NCBI GenBank assembly: GCA_031273295.1
Contig: JAISSD010000050.1
Location: forward strand, 1 to 45,788
Origin: Prevotella sp.
GTDB taxonomy: Bacteria; Bacteroidota; Bacteroidia; Bacteroidales; Dysgonomonadaceae
Length of the DNA: 45,788 nt
Reading direction: 5' to 3'
Shown piece by piece: positions 8,729-18,097 of the stretch. Under the pieces are notes generated by a model. That model was not told the origin of the DNA, ran no database searches, and saw only the letters and a list, made by a program, of their open reading frames with translations. A program made the translations under genes and the position numbers. Numbering within the stretch: the first letter of the stretch is position 1; each line of letters begins with the position of its first letter.

Positions 8729-9610
8729 ATGCAACTAATCGACGGAAAAGCCATATCGGCGCAAATAAAAAAGGAAATCGCAGAAGAAGTCGCACAAATA
8801 AAAGCCGCAGGCGGAAAAACGCCGCATCTGGCGGCTGTACTTGTCGGACACGATGGCGGTAGTGAAACCTATGTGGCCAACAAGATACGGACTTGCGAAG
8901 AGGTCGGCTTCAAATCATCCCTTGTCCGTTTCGAAGACAAGGCGAGCGAACAGGAGCTACTCGCCTGTATAGACAGACTGAATAAAGACGCCGATATAGA
9001 TGGCTTTATCGTTCAATTGCCTTTACCCGGACATATTTCGGAGCAGAAAGTTATTGAAGCGATAGATTACCGCAAGGATGTGGACGGCTTCCATCCCATC
9101 AATGCGGGGCGCATGTCTATCGGGTTACCCTGTTTTGTTTCGGCCACTCCGGCGGGTATACTGGAACTCCTTAAACGGTACGGGATACCGACCCGGGGAA
9201 AGCATTGCGTTGTGCTTGGCCGCAGCAATATAGTGGGTAAACCTGTCGCCGGCCTGATGATGCAAAAAGGCTATCCGGGAGACGCCACCGTAACGGTTTG
9301 CCATAGCCGCACTCCCAATATCAGGGAAATATGCCTGAGCGCCGATATAATCATTGCCGCGCTCGGCGCTCCCGAATTTCTGAAAGGAGACATGGTCAAA
9401 GACGGTGTTGTGGTAATAGACGTAGGCACAACCCGCGTGCCGTCGTCCGAAACCAAATCCGGCTTCAAACTGAAAGGCGATGTGGCATTCGGGGAAGTTG
9501 CGCCCAAGGCTTCCTTTATCACTCCGGTGCCCGGAGGCGTAGGCCCAATGACTATCATTTCACTGATGAAAAACACATTACTGGCAGGAAAGAAAGAGAT
9601 ATACAGCTGA
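8729..9610 (+). CDS. folD: Bifunctional methylenetetrahydrofolate dehydrogenase/cyclohydrolase
   Basis: Interconverts 5,10-methylene-, methenyl- and 10-formyl-tetrahydrofolate with NADP, supplying one-carbon units for purines and formyl-Met. The substrate-binding segment [16 protein letters not shown] (45-60) carries the catalytic Tyr48 and Lys52; KDVDGFHP is at 116-123; the Rossmann signature GRSNIVGKP is at 164-172; and [11 protein letters not shown] is near the end. The length of 293 is normal. It is a single-gene unit with its own promoter and a terminator at 9680. It works with metF, which lies elsewhere in this window. Confidence 0.97.
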   Translation: MQLIDGKAISAQIKKEIAEEVAQIKAAGGKTPHLAAVLVGHDGGSETYVANKIRTCEEVGFKSSLVRFEDKASEQELLACIDRLNKDADIDGFIVQLPLPGHISEQKVIEAIDYRKDVDGFHPINAGRMSIGLPCFVSATPAGILELLKRYGIPTRGKHCVVLGRSNIVGKPVAGLMMQKGYPGDATVTVCHSRTPNIREICLSADIIIAALGAPEFLKGDMVKDGVVVIDVGTTRVPSSETKSGFKLKGDVAFGEVAPKASFITPVPGGVGPMTIISLMKNTLLAGKKEIYS

Positions 9611-9679
9611 TAACAAATCAATTATCCGGATAATTCCGCACAATTCCGTTTGGTCGGAGAGTTGTTTTTTGCACGCAGA

Positions 9680-9708
9680 CGACGCGGATTTTGACTGCGT
9701 CGATTTTT
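9680..9708 (+). terminator. Rho-independent terminator after folD
   Basis: CGACGCGG and CTGCGTCG pair (one mismatch) around a 7-base loop ATTTTGA, followed by ATTTTT. It is placed 70 bp after the folD stop. Confidence 0.6.
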
Positions 9709-9727
9709 AATTCAATTCAATTCAAAT

Positions 9728-10441
9728 TCAGAACACCTGACGCGGTAAAGTTTTAATTGCTTTTAATGAATGATTTATAAAAATAATACCCCGAACTGGC
9801 ATTGTCGTGATTTTGACAGGTTTAATATCGCAATATGCTTTGTATAAATATATTGGATATTCAAGCGCTGTGAAAATGCGACAGTTTATTCTGTGCCAAG
9901 TCAGGAGTTCTGAAATTTCGTTTTTAAACTTTTGGTGAATTGACGTTTCAAGGTCTGTGCTTTCGCATGTGTATGCAATAAAACGAAAAAAGGCATGGAA
10001 CTCCTTTTTGTCATTCAACAGCAGATAGAAAATTTGTTTAAGCGTTTCGTCTGTTTGTTTGAAAGCGGCAATTTCATCATAAAACAGATCTTTCGCTTTG
10101 GTTGAATCATTCAAAGGATTATTTGCATCTTCCGATTGCAACTTGTCGTCTTTTAGTAAGGCATGGTATGGCTTCGCAGGAAAAAGCAAAGGGGAAAGAA
10201 ACAGGGTGTCGATAATATTTCCCGGGTCTATTCCCGCATCATACAGCGCCTTGCCGATATACTTTATATCGTGGTTAAGAATATTGTGTCCGCAAATAAA
10301 TTGTGTTCCGTTGAGAAACTGTACAAACTCCGCTAAAGACGCCTTGTGAAAAGAACTTCCATTGTCCTTGACACTTCCAATGTCGAGGAGCTTTCGCTCC
10401 TTTGGCTCAATCTCGGTATCGATGAATGCAATCGGGTTCAT
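9728..10441 (-). pseudogene. Truncated DEDDh 3'-5' exonuclease, probably the N-terminal end of a larger exonuclease-helicase
   Basis: The N-terminal 100 residues hold the three exonuclease motifs of the DEDDh class: FIDTE (Asp8, Glu10), GHNILNHD (Asp58) and HALLKD (His93 to Asp98). The stretch HALLKDDKLQSEDANNPLND and the following helical region resemble, from memory, the start of long Bacteroidota proteins in which this nuclease precedes a RecQ-like helicase. No helicase follows: the frame ends at 9728 after a weakly related tail. The start is the ATG at 10441. I take it as a 3'-truncated gene whose nuclease domain may still fold. A genuine stand-alone exonuclease of 237 residues is the alternative. 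It adjoins a transposase scrap at 10609, which supports decay. Confidence 0.6.
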
Positions 10442-10608
10442 TTTTCTGTCTGCTTAATATATTTTTGTTCGCCGGTTAATTGTCCGACCTTAATTCTGAT
10501 AGTTACATTTCTTTTAATACCGTTTCTTTTACCGGTGTACCCGCCGTATGTGGCTTATGCACAAGAATTGCAATTTTAAGAGTGTTGTTGTTAAATTAAA
10601 AACCGCTA

Positions 10609-10674
10609 AAACCACTCTATCGGCTTCAGATCAGGCGAATGAGGCGGGAGAAATATTTGCTTGATTTTTGTCGT
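10609..10674 (-). mobile_element. IS630-type transposase scrap
   Basis: Read on the minus strand, 22 codons between two stops (at 10675-10677 and 10606-10608) give a phrase ending IFLPPHSPDLKPIEWF. This matches the IS630/Tc1-type signature LPPYSPDLNPIEWF around the last catalytic acidic residue. Only this C-terminal block survives and no terminal inverted repeats are visible, so it is a fossil. Confidence 0.6.
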
Positions 10675-10723
10675 TTACAGCCGATCTGCTAATTTCGCAT
10701 TTCCAATTGTAAAGATAATCAGT

Positions 10724-10731
10724 TATATTTG
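10724..10731 (+). promoter_or_regulatory. -7 box (TATATTTG) for ispE
   Basis: Full TAnnTTTG match 17 bp before the ATG at 10749, giving a leader of about 11 nt. A TTG at 10707 is closer than the usual -33 spacing. Confidence 0.5.
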
Positions 10732-10748
10732 TCTGCAAATAATGATAT

Positions 10749-11567
10749 ATGATTTGTTTTCCCAACGCAAAAATAAACCTGGGGCTGAATATCGTTTCGA
10801 AACGGGCGGATGGTTATCACAATCTGGAAACAATATTTTACCCTGTCGGTATCAGAGACGCTCTCGAGATAATCATTCGCGAGGAACAGTCCGGCGATAC
10901 TTTCATCGAAGCCGGGATAAAAGTGGACGCCCAACCGGAAAATAATCTGGTGATGAAAGCCCTGAAACTGATGCGGGCTAGATACCGGTTTCCTCCGGTT
11001 GAAGTGCATCTGCTGAAAAAGATTCCTTTTGGAGCAGGGCTGGGTGGAGGTTCGTCCGACGCTTCTTTTATGCTAAGATTACTTGACAGGGCTTTTGACC
11101 TGAAAATTTCCGATGAGGAACTGGCTGCATTGGCCGCGCAATTAGGCGCCGATTGTCCGTTCTTCATTTATAACCGTCCCGTATTTGCCAATGGTACAGG
11201 CGATATCTTCGAAGAGATAGATCTGTCTTTAAAAGGTTATTACATCGTTCTTGTAAAGCCTCGTCTATATGTGTCCACAAAGGATGCTTTTGCCGGAATA
11301 AAACCGCGGCTTCCTCGAATGTCATTGAAAGAGATTGTAAAGCGGCCTTTTTCCGATTGGAAAGAGCTGATGGCAAACGACTTTGAAGAAAGCGTGTTTG
11401 CCGGATATCCTCTGATTGGCGAACTAAAAGAGGATTTATACGGTAAAGGAGCAATGTATGCTTCCATGACCGGATCGGGCGCCTCTGTTTTTGGTATTTT
11501 TAAGGAAAAGTTACAAAGCGCCGAAACCTTGTACCGGGATTGCCTTGTCTGGCAGGGGCAAGCATAA
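10749..11567 (+). CDS. ispE: 4-diphosphocytidyl-2-C-methyl-D-erythritol kinase
   Basis: Phosphorylates the 2-hydroxyl of CDP-methylerythritol with ATP in the non-mevalonate (MEP) route to isoprenoids. It is a GHMP kinase: N-terminal PNAKINLGL with Lys8, the glycine-rich ATP loop PFGAGLGGGSSDAS at 93-106, the GADCPFF segment, and the C-terminal MTGSGASVFGIF motif. The length of 272 is normal. The pathway partner dxr is also in this window at 40699. The ATG at 10749 is fixed by the promoter just upstream. Confidence 0.96.
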   Translation: MICFPNAKINLGLNIVSKRADGYHNLETIFYPVGIRDALEIIIREEQSGDTFIEAGIKVDAQPENNLVMKALKLMRARYRFPPVEVHLLKKIPFGAGLGGGSSDASFMLRLLDRAFDLKISDEELAALAAQLGADCPFFIYNRPVFANGTGDIFEEIDLSLKGYYIVLVKPRLYVSTKDAFAGIKPRLPRMSLKEIVKRPFSDWKELMANDFEESVFAGYPLIGELKEDLYGKGAMYASMTGSGASVFGIFKEKLQSAETLYRDCLVWQGQA

Positions 11568-11606
11568 TTAAGCGACACATGCGATTTCATTTCTGAAAAT
11601 AAATCG

Positions 11607-11614
11607 TACCTTTG
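11607..11614 (+). promoter_or_regulatory. -7 box (TACCTTTG) for the lytic transglycosylase gene
   Basis: Full consensus match 41 bp upstream of the ATG at 11656, in the gap after ispE. Confidence 0.55.
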
Positions 11615-11655
11615 ATAGTTATTGTCTATTTCAAAATCTTGATTAATTTTCTTCA

Positions 11656-12633
11656 ATGAAAAAATGTATAATGTATTCCATTCCTGTGCTTGGCCTGTGT
11701 CTTTTAGCCTTTGTATTGTTGTCCAATGACAGCGGGGGAGAAGCGCAGTTCAAAGCTCCGTGTGTATTGTCAATGGTCAAGTCGGTCGAAGCGCCTCACA
11801 AGGTAGAATTTGCGGGCGAAGAACTTGTACTGGACAGATACGATTTGCACGAGCGTTATGACCGTGAAATAAACGGATTTACTTATTCTCATTCCACGAC
11901 TTTGTTGTTAATTAAAAAAGCCAACCGTTATTTTCCTGTTATAGAACCGATATTGAAGGCAAATGGAGTGCCGGAAGATTTTAAATATCTGGCAGTGATA
12001 GAGAGCAATCTCGATCACCGTGCCGTGTCTGCCGCCGGAGCCGCCGGATTGTGGCAGTTTTTGGCCAAGACCGCATCGCATTACGGATTGGAGGTATCAC
12101 CGGAAGTGGACGAACGGTATTCCGTAGAAAGATCAACAGCGGCCGCATGCCGTTATTTGAAAGAAGCCTATGCCAAATATGGGAACTGGGTTAGTGTCGC
12201 GCTGTCCTATAATGCGGGGCAGGGGCGTATTAGCGGCGAATTGGAAAAACAGCAGACCGACGATAGCCTCGACCTTTGGCTGGTGGCCGAAACTACCCGT
12301 TATTACTACCGGATGCTGGCAATAAAACAGATCTTTGAAGACCCGGGTAAATATGGATTTGTTCTCACCGAAAAAGATCTATATAAACCGATTGAATTTA
12401 CAAAAGCAGAAGTTACCCGGTCTATTCCCGATTTAGCCGCATTTGCCAAAGCGAACGGGCTTACTTACGCTCAACTGAAAGATTTCAATTCGTGGCTCAG
12501 AGACAGGAAACTCACGGTTTCCGCCAAGAGCCGGAGTTCATATACTATTCTCATACCTGCGCAGGAATCCCTCTATTACAAAAAGGGAGGGAAAACACAG
12601 GTGCATGATAGGGCCTGGATTTACAAAGATTGA
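11656..12633 (+). CDS. Membrane-bound lytic transglycosylase, SLT (MltD-like) domain
   Basis: Cleaves the MurNAc-GlcNAc bond of peptidoglycan with formation of 1,6-anhydro ends. An N-terminal hydrophobic segment (residues 5-22) exports or anchors it. The SLT domain covers about 95-235: catalytic Glu116 in LAVIESNLD, then AAGLWQF and ALSYNAGQGRI, all standard family landmarks. The C-terminal 90 residues (DLAAFAKANGLTYAQLKDFN...) look like one LysM-type wall-binding unit. The length of 325 is that of the single-LysM Bacteroidota relatives. uvrA begins 32 bp later with no terminator between. Confidence 0.92.
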   Translation: MKKCIMYSIPVLGLCLLAFVLLSNDSGGEAQFKAPCVLSMVKSVEAPHKVEFAGEELVLDRYDLHERYDREINGFTYSHSTTLLLIKKANRYFPVIEPILKANGVPEDFKYLAVIESNLDHRAVSAAGAAGLWQFLAKTASHYGLEVSPEVDERYSVERSTAAACRYLKEAYAKYGNWVSVALSYNAGQGRISGELEKQQTDDSLDLWLVAETTRYYYRMLAIKQIFEDPGKYGFVLTEKDLYKPIEFTKAEVTRSIPDLAAFAKANGLTYAQLKDFNSWLRDRKLTVSAKSRSSYTILIPAQESLYYKKGGKTQVHDRAWIYKD

Positions 12634-12665
12634 CAAATGTCGGGAAAAAAGCATTTTTTTATTTA

Positions 12666-15500
12666 ATGGAAACAAACACACGGAAAACCAAAGAAACGAT
12701 AAACGTATATGGCGCGCGCGTTCACAATCTCAAAAATATAGACGTGGAAATTCCCCGCGATTCGCTTGTGGTCGTCACGGGTTTGAGCGGCAGTGGAAAA
12801 TCATCGTTGGCATTCGACACTATCTTTGCGGAGGGGCAACGCCGTTATATTGAAACATTTTCGGCTTATGCGCGTAACTTTCTGGGAAATATGGAGCGTC
12901 CCGATGTGGACAAGATAACAGGCCTGAGTCCGGTAATCTCTATCGAGCAAAAAACAACGAACAGGAATCCCCGTTCCACAGTAGGCACTACTACCGAAAT
13001 TTATGATTTTCTCCGTTTGCTCTATGCACGTGCGGGAGATGCGTATTCATACCTCACGGGGGAGAAAATGGTGAAATATACCGAAGAGCAGATCCTGGAA
13101 CTTATCCTGGAACGCTATACCGGCAAAAAGATATATCTGCTGGCTCCCGTTGTGCGCAATCGTAAAGGACACTATAAAGAACTGTTTGAGCAGATTGGCA
13201 AAAAGGGCTACCTCGCGGTGCGTGTGGATGGCGTGATACGGGAGATCCTCCCGGGCATGCGCGTAGACAGGTATAAACTGCACAGTGTTGAAATCCTGAT
13301 AGACAAGCTGCAAGTATCCGGTAAATTTGCGGATAATCTGAAAACCAGCATGCGTACTGCAATGAAACAGGGAGCCGGGCTTATAATGATTCAGGATGTG
13401 GAAACCGGTGAAGTCCGTCATTTCAGCCGTCAGTTGATGTGTCCCACTACCGGACTGTCTTACAGCGACCCTGCTCCCCATAGCTTTTCGTTCAATTCGC
13501 CGCACGGGGCTTGTCCCGGATGTAAAGGTTTGGGGGTAGTCAACCGGATCGATATGGATAAGATTGTGCCGAAGCCGCAACTGAGTATCTATGCCGGAGG
13601 TATCACGCCCTTGGGGAAATACAAGAATACCTTGTTTTTCTGGCAGATAGAAGCTATTTGCGAAAATCACGGGGTTTCTATAAAAACTCCTGTAAAGGAC
13701 ATTCCGAAGGAGGCTATGGACGATATCATGTTCGGTACCGACGAACGTTTGCAAATTAAAAATGAATCGCTGGGCACGCTAAATTATGTGGTGGCATTCG
13801 AGGGCGTCGCCAAATATATTGAAATGCAGCAGGACAGAGATTCGTCCGCCTCGGCTCAGAAATGGGCGGAACAATTTGTCAAGACCGATATTTGTCCCGA
13901 TTGTAACGGTCAACGATTGAACAAGGAAGCTCTCCATTATAAAATAAATAAAAAAAATATAGCTGAACTGGCTGAAATGGATATTCAACGCTTGTATGAA
14001 TGGATACAGGATATGGATCTTCATATTTCGGAACGCCAGCAGTTGATTGCGTCGGAAATTAAAAAGGAGATCATATCCCGTTTATCTTTTCTGCTTGGTG
14101 TGGGATTGAATTATCTTTCCCTCAACAGGGCTTCCGCGACATTGTCCGGAGGCGAGAGTCAGCGTATCAGGCTTGCTACCCAGATAGGCTCGCAGTTGGT
14201 GAATGTGCTTTATATATTGGACGAACCGAGTATAGGGCTGCACCAGCGGGATAACAACAAGCTTATAAGTTCATTAAAGAAGCTGCGGGATTCCGGCAAC
14301 TCTGTCATAGTAGTGGAGCATGACAAGGATATTATGATGGAAGCCGATTACGTAGTCGATTTGGGACCCTATGCAGGGCGTCGGGGCGGCAAGGTCGTAT
14401 TTGCCGGGACTCCGCAGGAAATGCTCAAGGCAAGTACTATGACCGCCGATTATCTGAACGGTAAACTGAAGATAGAAATTCCAAAGGAAAGGCGGAAAGG
14501 CAATGGCAAGACAATAACGATAAAAGGAGCGACGGGCCACAATCTGAAAGATGTGTCCGTCGCATTTCCACTGAATACATTCATATGTGTGACCGGCGTT
14601 TCGGGAAGCGGAAAATCGAGCCTTGTCAACGGAACGTTACGGCCGATATTAAGCCGGCATCTGTACAAGTCGCTGGCCGATCCGTTGCCTTACAGATCAT
14701 TGGACGGAATCGATAATGTGGACAAGGTTATCAGCGTGGACCAGTCGCCTATCGGGCGTACCCCCCGTTCCAATCCCGCAACATATACAGGCGTGTTTTC
14801 CGATATACGCAATCTTTTCGTGGGTCTTCCCGAATCGAAGATCAGGGGCTATAAACCCGGACGTTTTTCTTTCAATGTGAAAGGCGGACGTTGCGAGGTC
14901 TGCGGCGGCAACGGATATAAAACTATCGGCATGAATTTCCTTCCGGATGTATATGTTCAGTGTGAAGAATGTCAGGGCAAGCGTTACAACAGAGAAACAT
15001 TGGAAGTCCGTTTTAAAGGAAAATCTATTGCGGACGTGTTGGATATGACAATCAATATGGCCGTTGAATTTTTCGAAAATGTGCCGGTTATATTACACAA
15101 GGTAAAAGTATTGCAGGAAGTAGGTTTGGGATATCTTAAACTGGGTCAGCCGTCTACAACGCTCTCGGGCGGAGAATCGCAACGCATTAAACTGGCTTCC
15201 GAGCTGGCCCGGATTGATACGGGCAATACGGTATATATATTGGACGAGCCTACAACCGGACTTCATTTCGAGGATATCAGGGTATTGCTGGGTGTGTTGA
15301 ACAAACTTGTGGACAGGGGCAATACCGTAATTGTCATCGAGCATAACCAGGATATTATAAAAAGCGCCGACTACATTATTGATATGGGGCCGGACGGCGG
15401 AATAGGAGGAGGCGCAATTGTGGCCATGGGAGAACCGGAAGATGTGATCAAAGAAAAAAACAGCTATACGGCCGGGTATTTAATCAATGAATTATGTTAA
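12666..15500 (+). CDS. uvrA: Excinuclease ABC subunit A
   Basis: Damage-sensing ATPase of nucleotide excision repair; it loads UvrB on lesions. ATG 12666 is chosen over an upstream in-frame TTG at 12630, which overlaps the previous stop. This gives 944 residues, the usual length. Two ABC modules are present: Walker [10 protein letters not shown] at 39-47 and GVSGSGKSS from about 644; signatures LSGGESQRI at about 493 and 833. Zinc-binding cysteine pairs occur in [22 protein letters not shown] and CEECQG. It could be one of two UvrA paralogues, since Bacteroidota often carry two; sequence alone here does not decide. Confidence 0.96.
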   Translation: METNTRKTKETINVYGARVHNLKNIDVEIPRDSLVVVTGLSGSGKSSLAFDTIFAEGQRRYIETFSAYARNFLGNMERPDVDKITGLSPVISIEQKTTNRNPRSTVGTTTEIYDFLRLLYARAGDAYSYLTGEKMVKYTEEQILELILERYTGKKIYLLAPVVRNRKGHYKELFEQIGKKGYLAVRVDGVIREILPGMRVDRYKLHSVEILIDKLQVSGKFADNLKTSMRTAMKQGAGLIMIQDVETGEVRHFSRQLMCPTTGLSYSDPAPHSFSFNSPHGACPGCKGLGVVNRIDMDKIVPKPQLSIYAGGITPLGKYKNTLFFWQIEAICENHGVSIKTPVKDIPKEAMDDIMFGTDERLQIKNESLGTLNYVVAFEGVAKYIEMQQDRDSSASAQKWAEQFVKTDICPDCNGQRLNKEALHYKINKKNIAELAEMDIQRLYEWIQDMDLHISERQQLIASEIKKEIISRLSFLLGVGLNYLSLNRASATLSGGESQRIRLATQIGSQLVNVLYILDEPSIGLHQRDNNKLISSLKKLRDSGNSVIVVEHDKDIMMEADYVVDLGPYAGRRGGKVVFAGTPQEMLKASTMTADYLNGKLKIEIPKERRKGNGKTITIKGATGHNLKDVSVAFPLNTFICVTGVSGSGKSSLVNGTLRPILSRHLYKSLADPLPYRSLDGIDNVDKVISVDQSPIGRTPRSNPATYTGVFSDIRNLFVGLPESKIRGYKPGRFSFNVKGGRCEVCGGNGYKTIGMNFLPDVYVQCEECQGKRYNRETLEVRFKGKSIADVLDMTINMAVEFFENVPVILHKVKVLQEVGLGYLKLGQPSTTLSGGESQRIKLASELARIDTGNTVYILDEPTTGLHFEDIRVLLGVLNKLVDRGNTVIVIEHNQDIIKSADYIIDMGPDGGIGGGAIVAMGEPEDVIKEKNSYTAGYLINELC

Positions 15501-15545
15501 TTAGCAACAAAAGATAAATTTTTCAAAAAAAACAGGTGCTATCTA

Positions 15546-15574
15546 TTGCTAAAGAGTAAAAATTACTATCTTTG
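15546..15574 (+). promoter_or_regulatory. Strong Bacteroidota promoter (TTG-N18-TATCTTTG) without a downstream ORF
   Basis: TTG at 15546-15548, an 18-bp spacer, then TATCTTTG at 15567-15574. It points into about 1 kb with no plausible protein gene on this strand. The predicted start of transcription is about 15581. Confidence 0.55.
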
Positions 15575-15580
15575 TGTTGC

Positions 15581-15941
15581 GATAATAGAATTGGCGGTTA
15601 AAAATGGCGGTTAAAAATGAAAATGTGGATAAGCGGAGAATTATCTGATGATTTGCAGGTTTTATTTTTCTTTTCTGAAGAAGTTTATTTACTTCGATCC
15701 ATATTGTAGGGATTTTTTTAAGTATTGGATGAAAATATGAGGCGTTGACGACAGAAAGTCTATTGATATGTACGGAAGTTGTCTTTAGTCCCGGAAAATA
15801 TATATCGAAAAATAGGGTTGGTTCCTGAAATCGTGAATGAACCGGTTGTCGGACTGCAATCAACTCTATCGTGTAGTTTTGTAAAGTTTGTGTTAAGGTT
15901 GGATAGTCTGCGAAGGTGATTTCGCGGACTTTCTGTTATTT
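15581..15941 (+). ncRNA. Candidate structured non-coding RNA, about 360 nt
   Basis: No credible coding sequence is seen here. The predicted transcript starts seven bases after a strong -7 box and ends at a hairpin. Bases 15582-15590 (ATAATAGAA) can pair with 15931-15939 (TTCTGTTAT), the bases directly following that hairpin, with one G-U pair. Internally, TTGGTTC and GAACCGG near 15818-15842 can form another stem, and a 13-bp unit GGCGGTTAAAAAT is repeated twice at 15592-15617. I looked for conserved tmRNA and RNase P motifs and did not find them. This is a prediction from promoter, pairing and lack of coding only. Confidence 0.35.
15905..15941 (+). terminator. Terminator-like hairpin ending the candidate RNA
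   Basis: AGTCTGCGAA pairs with TTCGCGGACT (ten pairs, one G-U) around a 6-base loop GGTGAT, followed by a T-rich stretch TTCTGTTATTT. The T-run is interrupted, so termination strength is uncertain. Confidence 0.45.
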
Positions 15942-16180
15942 ACCCGTTTCGGGTAACGGCTTTGGGCGCAAATTCCGAATGGTGATAGTGGCGACTGCAA
16001 TCCCGATAATGGTTTGTAGGGACAGTATAATTTAAAATCCCGCATTTAACCTTCATTACCATTAATTTTTCAACTTTTTTCCTGTTAATTGTTTGACGAT
16101 AAAATTTAAAGCGCTTTTCGTATTCTTATACGTATATTCTTTTTGCGACGTGGCGTTATGTACTTCATTTTTAATGAGGT

Positions 16181-16444
16181 TAATGAGTCCCCTATCATTT
16201 TCATGCAGCACGCATAATAGTAACACGGGGGAGTGCGGTATTTCAATGAGCGGCTTGAGGGGGATGTTACATAAGAGGTTGGGGGGCTATATGATTTCTA
16301 TTGCTCTACGAGGTTGTTTTGTTGGAAAAATTAGGTGGAAATGAGGTTTTTTACCATATACCATCCATGCACAAAACCATGCCGTGCACGGTATAAATGG
16401 ATTTGGTGTTCTTTGAGATACGCTTTGCGCCCTTTGTGTTAAAT
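16181..16444 (+). repeat. Dispersed repeat, copy A (inverted relative to copy B at 34352-34775)
   Basis: Begins GTCCCCTATCATTTTCATGC and continues through shared blocks such as CAGCACGCATAATAGTAACA, GATGTTACATAAGAGGTTGG, GAGGTTGTTTTGTTGGAAAA and GATACGCTTTGCG. The same blocks occur in the same order on the minus strand at 34352-34775. Copy A lacks about 45 bases near its middle and about 150 bases near its end that copy B has. No intact open frame is shared, so it is a decayed or non-coding repeat. Bases 15942-16180 before it and 16445-16619 after it show nothing recognisable. Confidence 0.75.
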
Positions 16445-16619
16445 GAATTCAGACGTTCTTTTTTTTGCAGTGCGGCATCCCCGGGATGGAACACCGCAAA
16501 ATTCAATCATCCCGACATAGTACTATATAAACTGTTTATTTCTCAGCCTTGACAGCAAAAGAAAAGCTTGCCCTGGAAATTTGAACGGGCAAAATTCAAA
16601 CAGTTTCCGAATAGTTTTG

Positions 16620-16627
16620 TATATTTG
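16620..16627 (+). promoter_or_regulatory. -7 box (TATATTTG) for pepE
   Basis: Full consensus match 17 bp before the ATG at 16645; the leader would be about 11 nt. Confidence 0.5.
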
Positions 16628-16644
16628 TAAAAAACGATATAATT

Positions 16645-17352
16645 ATGAGACTGTTATTAATCAGCAATTCAACCAATCCCGGGGAAGCCTATCTGGATTA
16701 TCCGAAGTACAATATCAAAGAATTTTTAGGAGAAAAGCCACTTAAAGCTCTTTTTGTTCCTTATGCCGCCGTGACTTTTTCGTATGACGAGTACGAAGTG
16801 AAAGTTAACAGCCGTTTCGAAGAGATAGGGCACAGTGTAACCGGAATCCATCGCTTCGACGACCCGAAGAAAGCTGTGGAAGATGCCGACGTCATTGTAG
16901 TAGGCGGTGGAAATACATGGAAGCTGGTTCGCATGATGCGTGATAACGGGCTGATTGGCCTTATCCATGAAAAAGTGAAAGCCGGAACGCCATACATCGG
17001 TTGGAGTGCAGGGTCGAATGTAGCTTGTCCTACGTTGCGCACGACTAACGATATGCCGATAACCGACCCTAAAGGATTTGATACTGTCAACCTTGTGCCT
17101 TTCCAAATCAATCCGCATTATCTGGATGCTCACCCGGAAGGTCACGGCGGGGAAACCAGAGAAGACAGAATAAGGGAATTTATTACAGAGAATCGGGACG
17201 TATATGTAGTCGGATTACGCGAGGGCACGATGCTCCGCCTTGAGGGTAAGGATTTGAAACTGGCAGGAAAGAGATCTGTCCGTATCTTCAAGTATGGGCA
17301 GGAGGCCAGGGAACTGACGGATAAGGATGATCTCGGCTTCCTGATGAAATAA
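16645..17352 (+). CDS. pepE: Dipeptidase E (aspartyl dipeptidase), peptidase family S51
   Basis: Cytoplasmic serine peptidase that hydrolyses dipeptides with N-terminal aspartate. The nucleophile Ser121 lies in GWSAGSN, with Asp136 (TTND) and His158 (INPHYLD) completing the triad at positions matching the enteric enzyme within one residue. VVGGGNTWKL (85-94) is another family hallmark. The length of 235 is normal. It is a single-gene unit, convergent with the phosphopantetheinyl transferase 20 bp away; no clear terminator lies between them. Confidence 0.95.
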   Translation: MRLLLISNSTNPGEAYLDYPKYNIKEFLGEKPLKALFVPYAAVTFSYDEYEVKVNSRFEEIGHSVTGIHRFDDPKKAVEDADVIVVGGGNTWKLVRMMRDNGLIGLIHEKVKAGTPYIGWSAGSNVACPTLRTTNDMPITDPKGFDTVNLVPFQINPHYLDAHPEGHGGETREDRIREFITENRDVYVVGLREGTMLRLEGKDLKLAGKRSVRIFKYGQEARELTDKDDLGFLMK

Positions 17353-17372
17353 GGATGGACGGTCTGGGGAGA

Positions 17373-17999
17373 TCAGTCCTGTTCCTCCAGACAAACCATC
17401 ACAAAATCAGGCTCCACTTTGTAACAGGCTTTAAATCGTCGCTTGGATCCGGTACGGTATTCCGAAGCCTCGAATACGCCTTGCTTTTCCGGACCAAAGC
17501 TTCCGACAAACAAGTGTTCCTTGAAATTGACGCCGTCTGTGTCCAGAAACTTAAACATCGCTTCTTTCGCAGACCAGTGTAACAGAAGGTGAACCTGTTC
17601 ATTTTCAGCATCGATGTATTCCTCTTTTCCGATAACGCGGCTTTGTACCCGTTTTATTTTATCCGATATTTGTTCTATATCGAGGCCGGTCGCTTTCTTC
17701 CTGTTGATGGCGACAGCCACAAACTTTCCGGTATGGGATATGCTTATGTGGTATGATCCATCCGCAAGGTATGGTTTCCCCGACGGGCTATAATAAACCT
17801 GCTTTTCCTCGCCTGTCAGTTCTTTTATCAGCAAACGGGCCGATAATATTTCCAAAACACGGGATTCGGATTTGATGGAATATATATTTTTTACCCATTC
17901 GCGACGGGATAGAACCGAGAGAAGTTCGTCTCTTGTTTCTTCTATTTTCCAGACGCCTAACAGTGTGGATTCGGTGATATATTCTTTGTGGTAGAGCAT
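17373..17999 (-). CDS. 4'-phosphopantetheinyl transferase, Sfp-type superfamily
   Basis: Moves the phosphopantetheine arm of CoA onto a carrier-protein serine, activating acyl or peptidyl carrier proteins. Magnesium-binding residues are in GLDIEQ (Asp107, Glu109), and the second signature WSAKEAMFK is at 142-150. Upstream, the substrate-side segments are SPSGKPYL and HISISHTG. The 208 residues match the one-domain-pair Sfp layout rather than the short AcpS. No carrier-protein gene is adjacent, so the target is not known. The upstream OAD-type gene ends at a terminator at 18042, so this gene probably has its own promoter in the 18000-18040 gap, which I cannot pinpoint. Confidence 0.9.
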   Translation of the reverse strand: MLYHKEYITESTLLGVWKIEETRDELLSVLSRREWVKNIYSIKSESRVLEILSARLLIKELTGEEKQVYYSPSGKPYLADGSYHISISHTGKFVAVAINRKKATGLDIEQISDKIKRVQSRVIGKEEYIDAENEQVHLLLHWSAKEAMFKFLDTDGVNFKEHLFVGSFGPEKQGVFEASEYRTGSKRRFKACYKVEPDFVMVCLEEQD

Positions 18000-18041
18000 T
18001 ACGGCTTCAAAGATAAGGCTTTTTCCGGCAAACAGGCAATG

Positions 18042-18078
18042 AAAAGAAAAGGAACTCTATCTTTATAAAGTTCCTTTT
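18042..18078 (-). terminator. Rho-independent terminator after the carboxyltransferase gene
   Basis: AAAAGGAACT and AGTTCCTTTT form a 10-bp stem with a 12-base loop. Read on the minus strand, it is followed by TTTTCTTTTC. It lies about 20 bp beyond the stop at 18098. Confidence 0.7.
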
Positions 18079-18097
18079 TCTATATAATTATGGAATA

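Noticed and set aside
12630-12665. Upstream TTG start for uvrA
   Set aside because: It overlaps the preceding stop codon, and the ATG at 12666 gives the family's normal N-terminus.
13047-13754. A 235-codon minus-strand open frame inside uvrA
   Set aside because: Antisense shadow of a conserved gene, without recognisable motifs or start signals.
15549-15863. 104-codon minus-strand frame in the uvrA-pepE gap
   Set aside because: No family features, no start signals, and it lies opposite the candidate RNA.
15581-15941. tmRNA or RNase P RNA
   Set aside because: No tRNA-like ends with tag frame and no GAGGAAAGTCC- or ACAGAAA-GGCTTA-type RNase P core was found, so only a generic RNA candidate is reported.
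16093-16344. 83-codon ORF with a signal-like start
   Set aside because: It runs through the dispersed repeat; its frame is not preserved in the other copy.
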